Positions 1-5,684 of a DNA stretch of 11,212 nt are shown piece after piece. A program made the position numbers and the translations under genes. Each line of letters opens with the position of its first letter. Within the stretch, counting starts at the first letter, position 1. The notes beneath the pieces are model-generated. The model saw only the letters and a program-made list of their open reading frames with translations. It was not told the DNA's origin and made no database searches. The DNA comes from an uncultured Clostridia bacterium (GTDB lineage: Bacteria > Bacillota > Clostridia > TANB77 > CAG-508), in the NCBI GenBank assembly GCA_944388645.1, contig CALXJO010000027.1, forward strand, positions 1-11,212. The letters are read 5' to 3'.

Positions 1-231
1 ACTGGAGATACTTTTGAAGAAGCCTATAATAATTTAAGAGAGGCTATGGAGGGTTGGATAGAAACAAAATTAGAGAACGGATTTAAAATTCCTTTACCGG
101 TTGGTTATGAGAATTTTAGTGGCAAGTTCATAGTAAGAATACCAAAATCTCTACACTACAAACTAACCATAGAAGCTGAAAAAGAAGGTGTATCGTTAAA
201 TCAATATGCATTATATAAATTAAGCTGTTAA
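1..231 (+). CDS. hicB: HicB-family antitoxin, 3' part (5' end cut by window)
   Basis: The frame is open from base 1, so the gene starts before the window and 76 codons are seen. The ATG at 46 is internal. The visible N-terminal part (GDTFEEAYNNLREAMEGWIE) is the end of the HicB partial-RNaseH-like domain. It is followed by a ribbon-helix-helix DNA-binding tail with the usual signature SGKFIVRIPKSLHYKL...A...GVSLNQY. In this family HicB neutralises the HicA mRNA interferase and represses its own operon through the C-terminal domain. The partner hicA would lie to the left and is not visible, so it is unknown whether the pair is complete. Two consecutive TAA stops (229-234) end the gene, and a strong hairpin follows. 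Family assignment is confident; antitoxin function is inferred. Confidence 0.88.
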   Translation, partial: TGDTFEEAYNNLREAMEGWIETKLENGFKIPLPVGYENFSGKFIVRIPKSLHYKLTIEAEKEGVSLNQYALYKLSC

Positions 232-237
232 TAAATT

Positions 238-273
238 AAGCTGTTTTTGGGAGGTGCCTCCCGAAAACAGCTT
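238..273. terminator. Bidirectional terminator-like hairpin between convergent genes
   Basis: A 17-base arm at 238-254 pairs with 257-273 with a single G-T wobble, giving a very stable stem closed by a minimal loop. It lies between the stop of the plus-strand hicB gene and the stop of the minus-strand Alg13-like gene, whose TAA at 273-275 touches the arm. The U-tracts on either side are poor, so termination strength is uncertain, but the position between converging genes fits a shared terminator. Confidence 0.7.
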
Positions 274-758
274 TAGCTTATATCTATTTCTCTTTCTAAT
301 TCTTTTAAAAAGAATTTTTTGTTTGATTTAAATTTTGCAGGTGTAAAGTTTCTAGCTTGTTTTATTAATACATCTATTTTGTCAAAGTCTTCTAGTGCTA
401 AGATATACCCTTCTGTTGTAAAGTTGTCCAAAATTTGTAGCTGATGGTCATTTACATGTTCTCCATATTTTTTTAGTCTTGCAGCTGCAATTATTTTTTT
501 ACCTTTTTTAAGTGCTGTTAATATTGTTCCAACTCCTGCATGGCAAATTATTAAATCTGCTTTGTCTATTAATTCTTCAAATTCTTTTACTGGAATATAA
601 TCCATTATTTTCATGTCTTTTGACTCAAATTTTGTAGAACCTGCTTGTACTATTATTTCTTCTTTTTTATTTATTTTTCCTTCATCTATCTTTTTTTGTA
701 TTGCTTCTAATAGTCTTGGAAATTTTTTATCTTGGGTTCCAAGTATAACAAAAATCAT
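273..758 (-). CDS. Alg13/PssE-like glycosyltransferase subunit (GT28 C-terminal domain)
   Basis: A protein of 161 residues begins MIFVILGTQ, the beta-strand and GTQ/GTH motif that opens Alg13/PssE/EpsF proteins. It ends with the nucleotide-sugar binding signature ICHAGVGTILTALKKGKK followed by RLKKYGEHVNDHQLQ. In this family the subunit supplies the catalytic, UDP-sugar-binding half of a two-protein transferase. The Alg14-like half anchors it to the membrane, and together they add a sugar to a lipid-linked acceptor on the cytoplasmic face. I chose the ATG at 758 over an upstream in-frame ATG at 779. The former begins the conserved domain, overlaps the previous gene's stop as TAATG, and has a G-rich ribosome site (GGGGGTGG) about 8 bases upstream. 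The sugar and acceptor cannot be predicted. Confidence 0.88.
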   Translation of the reverse strand: MIFVILGTQDKKFPRLLEAIQKKIDEGKINKKEEIIVQAGSTKFESKDMKIMDYIPVKEFEELIDKADLIICHAGVGTILTALKKGKKIIAAARLKKYGEHVNDHQLQILDNFTTEGYILALEDFDKIDVLIKQARNFTPAKFKSNKKFFLKELEREIDIS

Positions 759-1765
759 TAATAAATCCACCCCCAACATACAGCTTTAGGATATACTTTT
801 AGCATTTCATCCCATTGAACAACAAATGTATCTGCTATTGGGTAAACAAGCCTTCCTGCTACTGTTCCTGTTGTTCTATTTGCAAATGTTTCTATAAATA
901 TAACTTTACTTCCAAATATTTTTGCAATATAGCACATAGGCACTGCAGTATGTGTTCCAGTGGTTATAACTACTTCTGGCTGATATTTAAAAAAGTAATA
1001 TAAGCTTATAAAACAGTTTGCTAAAAACTTAAATATATATCGTATTGGGTATTTTTTTGTTCCATATATTAAGAAACTTATTTTGTTTTTGTATTCTTCT
1101 TTATAGCTATTATCTACTTTTGTTTTTTCTGTAACTATGTGGTAATCATATTTTTTAAATAATGGTTTTAATTGCATTAATTCATTTAAGTGTCCACCTG
1201 TGCTTGCTATAAACATTATTTTTCTTTTTTTATCTGTAACTTCATTTTTTTCTGCTAATTTTTTAGGCTTATCTGCATCTTTGTTTTTTATTTTATGAAT
1301 TATTATAACTATTAGCCATACAATTAATATTCCACAAGCTGAACCTAATGTGTCTAGGCAAACATCTGTAAATTGACCGCTTCTTGCAGGAATGAATCTT
1401 TGATGCAATTCATCTGTGCATGCATATAAAAATGAAACCGCTATACTTATATCAAATTTATATACATTACTTATTTTAAATGTTAGCATACAGCACATTA
1501 AAAGTATTCCAAGTAGCATATAAATAGAAAAATGTGCACCTTTTCTTACAAATGGCTGTAGCATTTCTACCATAGATGCTTTTTCTGGTGGTGACATGTT
1601 TTTTCCATCTGCAAATATATCTATTAATATACTTGCAACTTTGCCACTTGTTCCAGAAGACTTTGGGCCATCTTCTGAAGAGAAGTTAAATATTATACAA
1701 CATAAAATTATTATTGCTATCATTAGTACATATCTAATTACATGTTTTAAAATATTTTTATTCAT
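758..1765 (-). CDS. VanZ-domain / Alg14-PssD-like glycosyltransferase subunit fusion
   Basis: This is a two-domain protein of 335 residues. Residues 1-158 form a VanZ-like membrane domain: a first transmembrane helix near 8-27, then RKGAHFSIYMLLGILL (74-89), and the family motif DELHQRFIPARSG...D..LDTLGS (118-142) leading into a last helix. A charged linker (159-181) leads to an Alg14/PssD domain (182-335). That domain starts KIMFIASTGGHLNELMQL and has VITTGTHTAVP (266-276) and the end PKAVCWGWIY. Alg14-like proteins recruit the catalytic Alg13-like partner to the membrane; the next gene encodes exactly that partner and overlaps this stop. VanZ proteins have been tied to glycopeptide resistance, but their biochemical role is unclear. 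The fusion suggests that VanZ here is the membrane anchor of the transferase. The ribosome site AAGGAG lies just before the ATG, 11 bases after argS. No frameshift is visible between the domains. Confidence 0.85.
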   Translation of the reverse strand: MNKNILKHVIRYVLMIAIIILCCIIFNFSSEDGPKSSGTSGKVASILIDIFADGKNMSPPEKASMVEMLQPFVRKGAHFSIYMLLGILLMCCMLTFKISNVYKFDISIAVSFLYACTDELHQRFIPARSGQFTDVCLDTLGSACGILIVWLIVIIIHKIKNKDADKPKKLAEKNEVTDKKRKIMFIASTGGHLNELMQLKPLFKKYDYHIVTEKTKVDNSYKEEYKNKISFLIYGTKKYPIRYIFKFLANCFISLYYFFKYQPEVVITTGTHTAVPMCYIAKIFGSKVIFIETFANRTTGTVAGRLVYPIADTFVVQWDEMLKVYPKAVCWGWIY

Positions 1766-1775
1766 AAAACTCCTT

Positions 1776-3482
1776 TTACATCTTGTCTGGCACTTGGATT
1801 CCTAATAAATTTAATCCTTTTTCTAACACTGTTTTAACCATGTATGTTAAATATAAACGTGCATCTTGAAGACTTTTATCTTCATTTAAAATATGACAAT
1901 TGTTGTAGAAACTACTATATTCTTTTGCAAGAGATATTAAATATCTTGAAAGTATAGAAGGTTCTTCTTTTTCTGTTACATTTACTAATGTCTGGTTAAA
2001 ATTATATAAAATATTTACTAAATTTTTAGAATTTTCATCATCTAATTTTGATAAATCCACATCTTTAAGCTCTGGAATGTAGCCTGCTTTTTCTAATACA
2101 CTCTTTGTTCTTACACACATATATTGAATATATGGACCAGTTTCTCCATTAAAGTTTAACATTATGTCCCAATCAAATATTTCATCTTTTATTCTACTAT
2201 TTGATAAATCATTAAATATTACTGCACCTATTCCAACTTTATGTGCAACATCATCCTTGTTTTCCAAATTTGGATTTTTTGCTTCTATTACTTTTTTGCT
2301 TCTTTCTACAGCTTCATTTAGTAAATCTTCTAATTTTATAATATTTCCTTCTCTTGTAGAGATTTTACCTGTTTTTAATAATACCATACCAAATGGTACA
2401 TGCTCTAATCCCTTAATATATTTTTCGTCTAATCCTAAATATATAGCTGTTTTAAATATTTGCTTAAAATGTAATATTTGCTCATAAGATGTAACATAAA
2501 TTGCTTTATCATAATCATATGTTCTTGCTCTATAAAGTATTGCTGCTAAATCTCTTGTTGCATATGTAGAAGAACCATTAGATTTTATTATTATACATGG
2601 AGGCATATCTTCTCCTAAGTCTACAACTTTTGCACCTTCTGAATCTACAAGCTTTCCAGATTTTTGTAGTAAGTTTACTACCTCTGGCATTTTGTCTACA
2701 TAGAAAGCCTCACCATTATATGAGTCAAATTTAGAACCAAGCATTTTATATACTTTTTCAAATTCTTTTAAGCTAAGAGCTCTGAATTTCTCCCATAATT
2801 CTTTACAATATGGATCTCCATCTTCTAGTTTTTTAAAATTATTTCTACATTCTTCAAGTACAGATTCATCTTCTTTGCAAAGATTGTTTATTCTTATATA
2901 TATTTTTGTAAGTTCATCTATTGGATTTTCTTCTATGTTATATTCTTTTCCCCATCTTTTATAGCCTTCTATTAACTTTCCAAATTGTGTTCCATAATCT
3001 CCTAAATGATTTATTCCTGTAACATTATTTCCTAAAAATTTGTATATGTTATATAATGCTCCGCCAATTACAGTTGTACGTAAATGTCCAACGTGGAATG
3101 GTTTTGCAATATTTGGTGAGGAATAGTCTATTACTATATTCTTATTTTGGTTTCCACTTCCATAGTTTTCTTTTTTCTCATCAAATTCTTTTGCAAGCTC
3201 TTCTACCATTTTTTGTCTGTTTATTTTAAAGTTTAAAAAGCCGTTTACTGCAGTTACTTCTTTTATATCTTCATTATTTATTTCTTGTGCAATTTTACTT
3301 TGTAATTCTGTAGCAATAAGAGCTGGTGCTTTTTTTAATTCTTTTGCTAGTATAAAGCATGGAAATGCATAATCTCCATTTGTGCTATCCTTTGGTACTT
3401 CTAAATTTTCTTTTATCTTTTCTTCATCTATGTTACTTACTTTTGCTATTTCTTTTGCAAGTAAATCTTTAAAGTCTTTCAT
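1776..3482 (-). CDS. argS: Arginyl-tRNA synthetase
   Basis: Cytoplasmic class Ia aminoacyl-tRNA synthetase of 568 residues, normal for the family, which charges tRNA-Arg with arginine using ATP. An N-terminal Add-1-like tRNA-recognition domain covers about 1-110. The catalytic HIGH motif is SPNIAKPFHVGHLR (122-135), with HVGH at 130-133. Further family markers are YATRDLAA (307-314), the KMSK counterpart KISTREG (373-379) and NFNGETGPYIQY (443-454). The C-terminal DALR-type anticodon-binding helical domain runs to the end. The ATG at 3482 is preceded by AGAGG about 11 bases upstream. The gene sits between pfkA (76 bases upstream) and the VanZ-Alg14 gene (10 bases downstream) in the same direction. 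The leader is too short for a T-box riboswitch. Confidence 0.97.
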   Translation of the reverse strand: MKDFKDLLAKEIAKVSNIDEEKIKENLEVPKDSTNGDYAFPCFILAKELKKAPALIATELQSKIAQEINNEDIKEVTAVNGFLNFKINRQKMVEELAKEFDEKKENYGSGNQNKNIVIDYSSPNIAKPFHVGHLRTTVIGGALYNIYKFLGNNVTGINHLGDYGTQFGKLIEGYKRWGKEYNIEENPIDELTKIYIRINNLCKEDESVLEECRNNFKKLEDGDPYCKELWEKFRALSLKEFEKVYKMLGSKFDSYNGEAFYVDKMPEVVNLLQKSGKLVDSEGAKVVDLGEDMPPCIIIKSNGSSTYATRDLAAILYRARTYDYDKAIYVTSYEQILHFKQIFKTAIYLGLDEKYIKGLEHVPFGMVLLKTGKISTREGNIIKLEDLLNEAVERSKKVIEAKNPNLENKDDVAHKVGIGAVIFNDLSNSRIKDEIFDWDIMLNFNGETGPYIQYMCVRTKSVLEKAGYIPELKDVDLSKLDDENSKNLVNILYNFNQTLVNVTEKEEPSILSRYLISLAKEYSSFYNNCHILNEDKSLQDARLYLTYMVKTVLEKGLNLLGIQVPDKM

Positions 3483-3524
3483 TTACATCTATTCCTCTCT
3501 ATTTTAAGTTTAATTTATATTTAT

Positions 3525-3550
3525 CAATAGATGTACTTATCTATCTATTG
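3525..3550 (-). other. Inverted repeat in the pfkA-argS spacer
   Basis: CAATAGAT and ATCTATTG form an 8-bp perfect stem around a 10-base loop between the pfkA stop and the argS start. No T-run follows on the minus strand, so it is not a clear intrinsic terminator. It could stabilise or process the transcript, or be chance in AT-rich DNA. Confidence 0.35.
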
Positions 3551-3558
3551 CTTTTCCT

Positions 3559-4704
3559 TTAGTCTCCTAAGCAAATTCCTATATCTCTTGCTGTTTTTAC
3601 CAAATCATCATCCATTGGTACTTTTCTTAAATTGCTCTCTGGTGTATTTCCAGATGCTGCTCCTATTTCTTTGTTATTTCCAACAACATCTTCTAATGTT
3701 GCATAATCAAGCCTTCCATTTTTTATTACTGCAATTGTTCCAAATTTCCCTTCCATTGCAAGCTCCATAGCTTTTGCTCCATATTTTGTAGATAAAACTC
3801 TGTCAAATGCTGTAGGAGTTCCGCCTCTTTGCATATAGCCAAGAACTGTGCATCTTGCTTCAAAACCTGTTAGTTCTTCTAATTGTTTTGTAACTTTTTG
3901 TCCTGCTCCACCTAATTTATTGTTATCTACACCTTTTCCATTGTTTCTTACATTTTCTACAGTAATTGTTCCACCTTTTGGCATAGCACCTTCTGCAACA
4001 ACTACTATACTAAAACGTTTACCAACTGCACTTCTATCTTTTATTTTTTTAACAGCTGAGTTTATATCATATGGTATTTCTGGAATTAAAACAATATCTG
4101 CTCCACCAGCAATACCAGATTCTAATGCAATCCATCCTGCGTATCTTCCCATTACCTCTAGAACCATTATTCTATGATGTGTTTCACCTGTTGTGTGAAG
4201 TCTATCTAATGCTTCTGTTGCAACAGATACTGCTGTGTTATAACCAAATGTTATTTCTGTACATGCAACATCATTATCTATTGTTTTTGGAACACCTATT
4301 ACATTTATTCCTTTTAAAAATAAATCTCTTGCAGATTTTTGTGTTCCATCTCCTCCTAACGTAAATACACAGTCAAATCCATCATCTTTTATATTTTGTA
4401 CGCATTTATCAGATAAGTCTTGGTATTCTACTTCTCCATTTGGCATTACTACTTTATAATTAAAAACATTTGCATTTGTAGAAGATCCTATTATTGAACC
4501 TCCTTTAGGAAGTATTCCTGATGCTATTTTATTTCCTTCTGTGCTTAATTTTATATAATCATTATTAAGTAGTCCTCTATAACCTTCTATAAATCCATAA
4601 CATTCTATTCCGTTTTCCTCTGCAGTTTTTACAATAGCTCTAATTACAGCATTAAATCCAGATACATCTCCACCATTTGCTAAAATTGCAACTTTTTTTA
4701 ACAT
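3559..4704 (-). CDS. pfkA: 6-phosphofructokinase, ATP-type by sequence
   Basis: Glycolytic enzyme of 381 residues that phosphorylates fructose 6-phosphate to fructose 1,6-bisphosphate in the cytoplasm. The N-terminal phosphate-binding segment is GGDVSGFNAVIR (11-22). GGDGT (117-121) has glycine, not aspartate, at the position that separates ATP-using from pyrophosphate-using enzymes. PKTIDND (139-145) carries the catalytic Asp, MGRYAGW (185-191) binds the sugar phosphate, and YMQRGGTPTAFDR (290-302) closes the site. The lysine of PKTIDND replaces the glycine of E. coli-type PfkA. The Gly plus Lys pair is typical of the longer 'group III' subfamily, in which the glycine usually goes with ATP. 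The start has AGGAGG 9 bases upstream and a promoter about 60 bases upstream. Cosubstrate choice is inferred. Confidence 0.95.
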   Translation of the reverse strand: MLKKVAILANGGDVSGFNAVIRAIVKTAEENGIECYGFIEGYRGLLNNDYIKLSTEGNKIASGILPKGGSIIGSSTNANVFNYKVVMPNGEVEYQDLSDKCVQNIKDDGFDCVFTLGGDGTQKSARDLFLKGINVIGVPKTIDNDVACTEITFGYNTAVSVATEALDRLHTTGETHHRIMVLEVMGRYAGWIALESGIAGGADIVLIPEIPYDINSAVKKIKDRSAVGKRFSIVVVAEGAMPKGGTITVENVRNNGKGVDNNKLGGAGQKVTKQLEELTGFEARCTVLGYMQRGGTPTAFDRVLSTKYGAKAMELAMEGKFGTIAVIKNGRLDYATLEDVVGNNKEIGAASGNTPESNLRKVPMDDDLVKTARDIGICLGD

Positions 4705-4761
4705 TTCCTTTATCCTCCTATGTTCTTTATTTTATATTTATCTTTTAGTTTTTCTTATAAT

Positions 4762-4789
4762 ATTATACCAAAAAGATGAGAAATTACAA
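4762..4789 (-). promoter_or_regulatory. Sigma-A-type promoter of pfkA
   Basis: Read on the minus strand, TTGTAA (4784-4789) is followed after 16 bases by TATAAT (4762-4767). It lies about 60 bases before the pfkA ATG, with AGGAGG in the leader. It may drive the whole pfkA-argS-glycosyltransferase run, since no clear terminator is seen inside that run. Confidence 0.7.
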
Positions 4790-4928
4790 CAATTTTAGAA
4801 ATATTTAGTAAAATTCCAAATAAATTTTTATCACAATTCACAGCCATTTTAAATTTCTTTATATATTTTCGAAAATTTACACTGGCTATAAATTGCAACA
4901 ATCATTTACATTTTTTTCTAATTTTTTA
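4790..4928. other. AT-rich spacer between divergent promoters
   Basis: This spacer separates the divergent promoters of pfkA and the small-peptide gene. It is strongly AT-rich with long T and A runs. I see no ORF with a ribosome site, no convincing hairpin and no riboswitch here. Confidence 0.5.
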
Positions 4929-4957
4929 TTGACTTATAATTAAGTTATTTGTATAAT
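4929..4957 (+). promoter_or_regulatory. Strong promoter of the small hydrophobic peptide mRNA
   Basis: TTGACT (4929-4934), a 17-base spacer and TATAAT (4952-4957) are near-consensus sigma-A elements. Transcription would start near 4964, giving a leader of about 50 bases before the peptide start. Confidence 0.82.
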
Positions 4958-4970
4958 TTTACTCAGAAGT
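4955..4970 (+). repeat. 16-bp direct repeat, left copy
   Basis: AATTTTACTCAGAAGT occurs here and, identically, at 5257-5272. The left copy overlaps the -10 box and likely start point of the peptide promoter. The pair brackets the convergent-transcript module. Confidence 0.85.
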
Positions 4971-4985
4971 AAGGAGAAGCAGAAG

Positions 4986-4998
4986 TGTGTCGCCTCCT
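4986..4998 (+). repeat. Leader direct repeat (sense RNA copy)
   Basis: TGTGTCGCCTCCT here resembles TGTGTGGCTCCT at 5199-5210 on the same strand. The two sites are transcribed from opposite strands. The sense leader can therefore pair with the antisense RNA's 5' end through about 12 base pairs with one mismatch and one bulged base. This copy also includes the arm that masks the Shine-Dalgarno site. Confidence 0.65.
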
Positions 4999-5010
4999 CA
5001 AAGGAGGTGA
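4990..5010 (+). promoter_or_regulatory. Hairpin sequestering the Shine-Dalgarno site
   Basis: CGCCTCCT (4991-4998) pairs with AGGAGGTG (5002-5009) over a three-base CAA turn, with one G-T wobble, and T4990-A5010 extends the stem. The entire AGGAGG ribosome site of the peptide gene is inside the 3' arm, so the folded leader should limit translation. Leader structures of this type are known in type I toxin mRNAs. Confidence 0.72.
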
Positions 5011-5015
5011 TGTGT

Positions 5016-5129
5016 ATGGTAGAATTTTTATTACAATTTATTATATTACTTTTTACTGGTCTTGTATCAGTAACTATCATTACTATTGCCTTAATTATTG
5101 TACTTGTACATATTTTAGGCAAAAATTAA
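5016..5129 (+). CDS. 37-residue hydrophobic membrane peptide, candidate type I toxin
   Basis: A short reading frame encodes a peptide starting MVEFLLQFIILLFTGL and ending VLVHILGKN. Nearly the whole length is one hydrophobic stretch (about 4-33) with a single acidic residue near the front and a short basic tail, as expected for a one-pass membrane peptide. AGGAGG at 5002-5007 is 8 bases before this ATG. An in-frame ATG at 5010 is too close to the ribosome site and lies in the hairpin. It has its own strong promoter and terminator, and an opposing promoter makes an RNA overlapping its 3' untranslated end. I do not recognise the sequence as Fst, TxpA or BsrG. The toxin role rests on size, hydrophobicity and context, and no homology search was possible. 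An alternative is a harmless small membrane protein. Confidence 0.72.
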   Translation: MVEFLLQFIILLFTGLVSVTIITIALIIVLVHILGKN

Positions 5130-5134
5130 AATAC

Positions 5135-5173
5135 AAATACACACTCTGCTTGCCGTTTAGAGTGTGTATTTTT
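5135..5173. terminator. Perfect bidirectional intrinsic terminator shared by both RNAs
   Basis: A 13-bp perfect stem (5135-5147 with 5159-5171, arm AAATACACACTCT) has an 11-base loop. T-runs follow on the plus strand (5169-5173), and a T-rich stretch follows on the minus strand (complement of 5121-5134). It begins six bases after the peptide stop and ends both convergent transcripts. Confidence 0.85.
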
Positions 5174-5198
5174 ATACATTAAACTAATGGCGACCACT

Positions 5199-5210
5199 TG
5201 TGTGGCTCCT
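5199..5210 (+). repeat. Leader direct repeat (antisense RNA copy)
   Basis: TGTGTGGCTCCT is the partner of the 4986-4998 repeat. On the minus strand it lies within about 20 bases of the predicted 5' end of the antisense RNA, reading AGGAGCCACACA. That sequence can base-pair with the peptide mRNA leader. Confidence 0.62.
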
Positions 5211-5223
5211 TATTTCTATTTTT

Positions 5224-5251
5224 ATTATAACACATATTTTACATTTGTCAA
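5224..5251 (-). promoter_or_regulatory. Promoter of the convergent antisense RNA
   Basis: On the minus strand a perfect TTGACA (5246-5251) is followed after 16 bases by a perfect TATAAT (5224-5229). It points toward the peptide gene and away from any minus-strand coding sequence, so its product is most simply a regulatory RNA ending at the shared terminator. Confidence 0.82.
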
Positions 5252-5256
5252 ATATA

Positions 5257-5272
5257 AATTTTACTCAGAAGT
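5257..5272 (+). repeat. 16-bp direct repeat, right copy
   Basis: Identical to 4955-4970. Here it is outside the module, just upstream of the antisense promoter, with no complete promoter in the plus direction. It may be the remnant of a second copy of the peptide promoter or a duplication scar. Confidence 0.85.
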
Positions 5273-5295
5273 TGATATGTTTAACTATATAGAAA

Positions 5296-5323
5296 TGGTG
5301 GAACTTGTTATAAAGCTCCACCA
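5296..5323 (-). terminator. Terminator of the 68-residue small gene
   Basis: An 11-bp stem (5296-5306 with 5313-5323, one mismatch) closes the loop GTTATA. It lies just after the stop of the minus-strand small gene and is followed on that strand by ATTTCTATAT. It is nearly identical to the hairpin at 5643-5670. Confidence 0.7.
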
Positions 5324-5329
5324 CCCATA

Positions 5330-5536
5330 TCAGCTCTCCTCCTCGATGAGCGTAGCACACCTTGCCAAGATTTTTGCAAAGTCACTGCGACTTTTCACAT
5401 AGAGACTTGCTCCTAAGCGTCTAGCAGAAAGTTCTTTTGCATAGCTTTCTGCTGTCTGCATGTCTTCCCGGCTTGCAAACGTCACGTTGACCACATTGTC
5501 TTGGTCAAGATGCAATTCGAGCCAATATTGTTTCAT
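5330..5536 (-). CDS. Small hypothetical protein, 68 residues, member of a duplicated cassette
   Basis: I do not recognise the family. The protein starts MKQYWLELHLDQDNV, is rich in charged residues, has no membrane segment and ends in an acidic LIEEES tail. It looks like a small soluble alpha/beta protein (WLELHLDQDN..NVTF followed by a helix with AESYAKELSARR). The ATG at 5536 has GAGGAGG 7 bases upstream and its own promoter; a terminator follows the stop. The disrupted gene at 5685-5889 is a clear relative, sharing W-L-E, D-x-D-N, VTF, AE-x-x-A and RR at matching positions. Its G+C, close to one half, is well above the surrounding DNA, which suggests acquisition from another genome. Function is unknown. 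Confidence 0.72.
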   Translation of the reverse strand: MKQYWLELHLDQDNVVNVTFASREDMQTAESYAKELSARRLGASLYVKSRSDFAKILARCATLIEEES

Positions 5537-5567
5537 ACAAAAACCTCCTCATGGTTTTTATGTTAGT

Positions 5568-5596
5568 ATTATAGCATATTTAGACATTTTTTTCAA
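5568..5596 (-). promoter_or_regulatory. Promoter of the 68-residue small gene
   Basis: Minus-strand TTGAAA (5591-5596), 17 bases and TATAAT (5568-5573), with TGC just before the -10 box (an extended -10). The segment from the -10 box to the ribosome site (ACTAACATAAAAACC) matches the corresponding part of the related cassette. Confidence 0.8.
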
Positions 5597-5602
5597 ATAA
5601 TT

Positions 5603-5639
5603 TTTTCGCCCATTAGGGACGCCCTTTTTTGGGCGAAAA
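5603..5639. repeat. Inverted repeat with two mutually exclusive hairpins
   Basis: TTTTCGCCC (5603-5611) is perfectly complementary to GGGCGAAAA (5631-5639). A second CGCCC at 5620-5624 can pair with the same GGGCG (5631-5635) over a six-T loop. It lies just upstream of the -35 box of the small gene and downstream of the previous cassette's terminator. It could be a back-up terminator, an operator, or an element end. Confidence 0.55.
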
Positions 5640-5642
5640 GAA

Positions 5643-5670
5643 TGGCGGGGCTTGTTATAAAGCTCCGCCA
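5643..5670 (-). terminator. Terminator of the frameshifted small-gene cassette
   Basis: An 11-bp stem (TGGCGGGGCTT with AAGCTCCGCCA, one wobble) closes the loop GTTATA. On the minus strand it is followed by TTCTTTT. Apart from compensating base changes it is the same hairpin as at 5296-5323, so gene and terminator were duplicated together. Confidence 0.78.
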
Positions 5671-5684
5671 TCTGCTTTTGGTTG

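Larger units (their letters stand above)
5122..5217 (-). ncRNA. Candidate antitoxin RNA, convergent with the peptide mRNA
   Basis: A minus-strand transcript of roughly 90-95 bases is predicted from the promoter at 5224-5251 (start near 5217) to the bidirectional terminator (end near 5122-5134). It has no convincing ORF. An AAGGAG near its 5' end is followed by no ATG-started frame of useful length; the only ATG lies just before the terminator. Its 5' part carries the leader direct repeat and a small hairpin (CCAC-ACAA-GTGG). Its 3' part is fully complementary to the terminator and 3' untranslated part of the peptide mRNA. The arrangement resembles RNA II of the pAD1 par locus. The ends are estimates. 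Confidence 0.6.

Noticed and set aside
273..779. Upstream ATG at 779 as the start of the Alg13-like gene
   Set aside because: It would add seven residues outside the conserved domain and overlap the previous gene by about 20 bases. The ATG at 758 begins the conserved MIFVILGTQ strand and forms the TAATG junction.
3483..3558. T-box or arginine riboswitch before argS
   Set aside because: The spacer is only 76 bases, with one short inverted repeat and no T-box core. A regulatory leader of that class would not fit.
4940..5122. Minus-strand 60-codon open frame across the small-peptide gene
   Set aside because: It has no convincing ribosome site and lies beyond the terminator of the only minus-strand promoter here. 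The plus-strand frame has promoter, ribosome site and terminator.
5187..5402. Plus-strand 71-codon frame starting at 5187
   Set aside because: It has no Shine-Dalgarno site. It spans the antisense promoter, a terminator and the opposite small gene, and its composition (FYFYYNTYF) looks like translated noncoding DNA.
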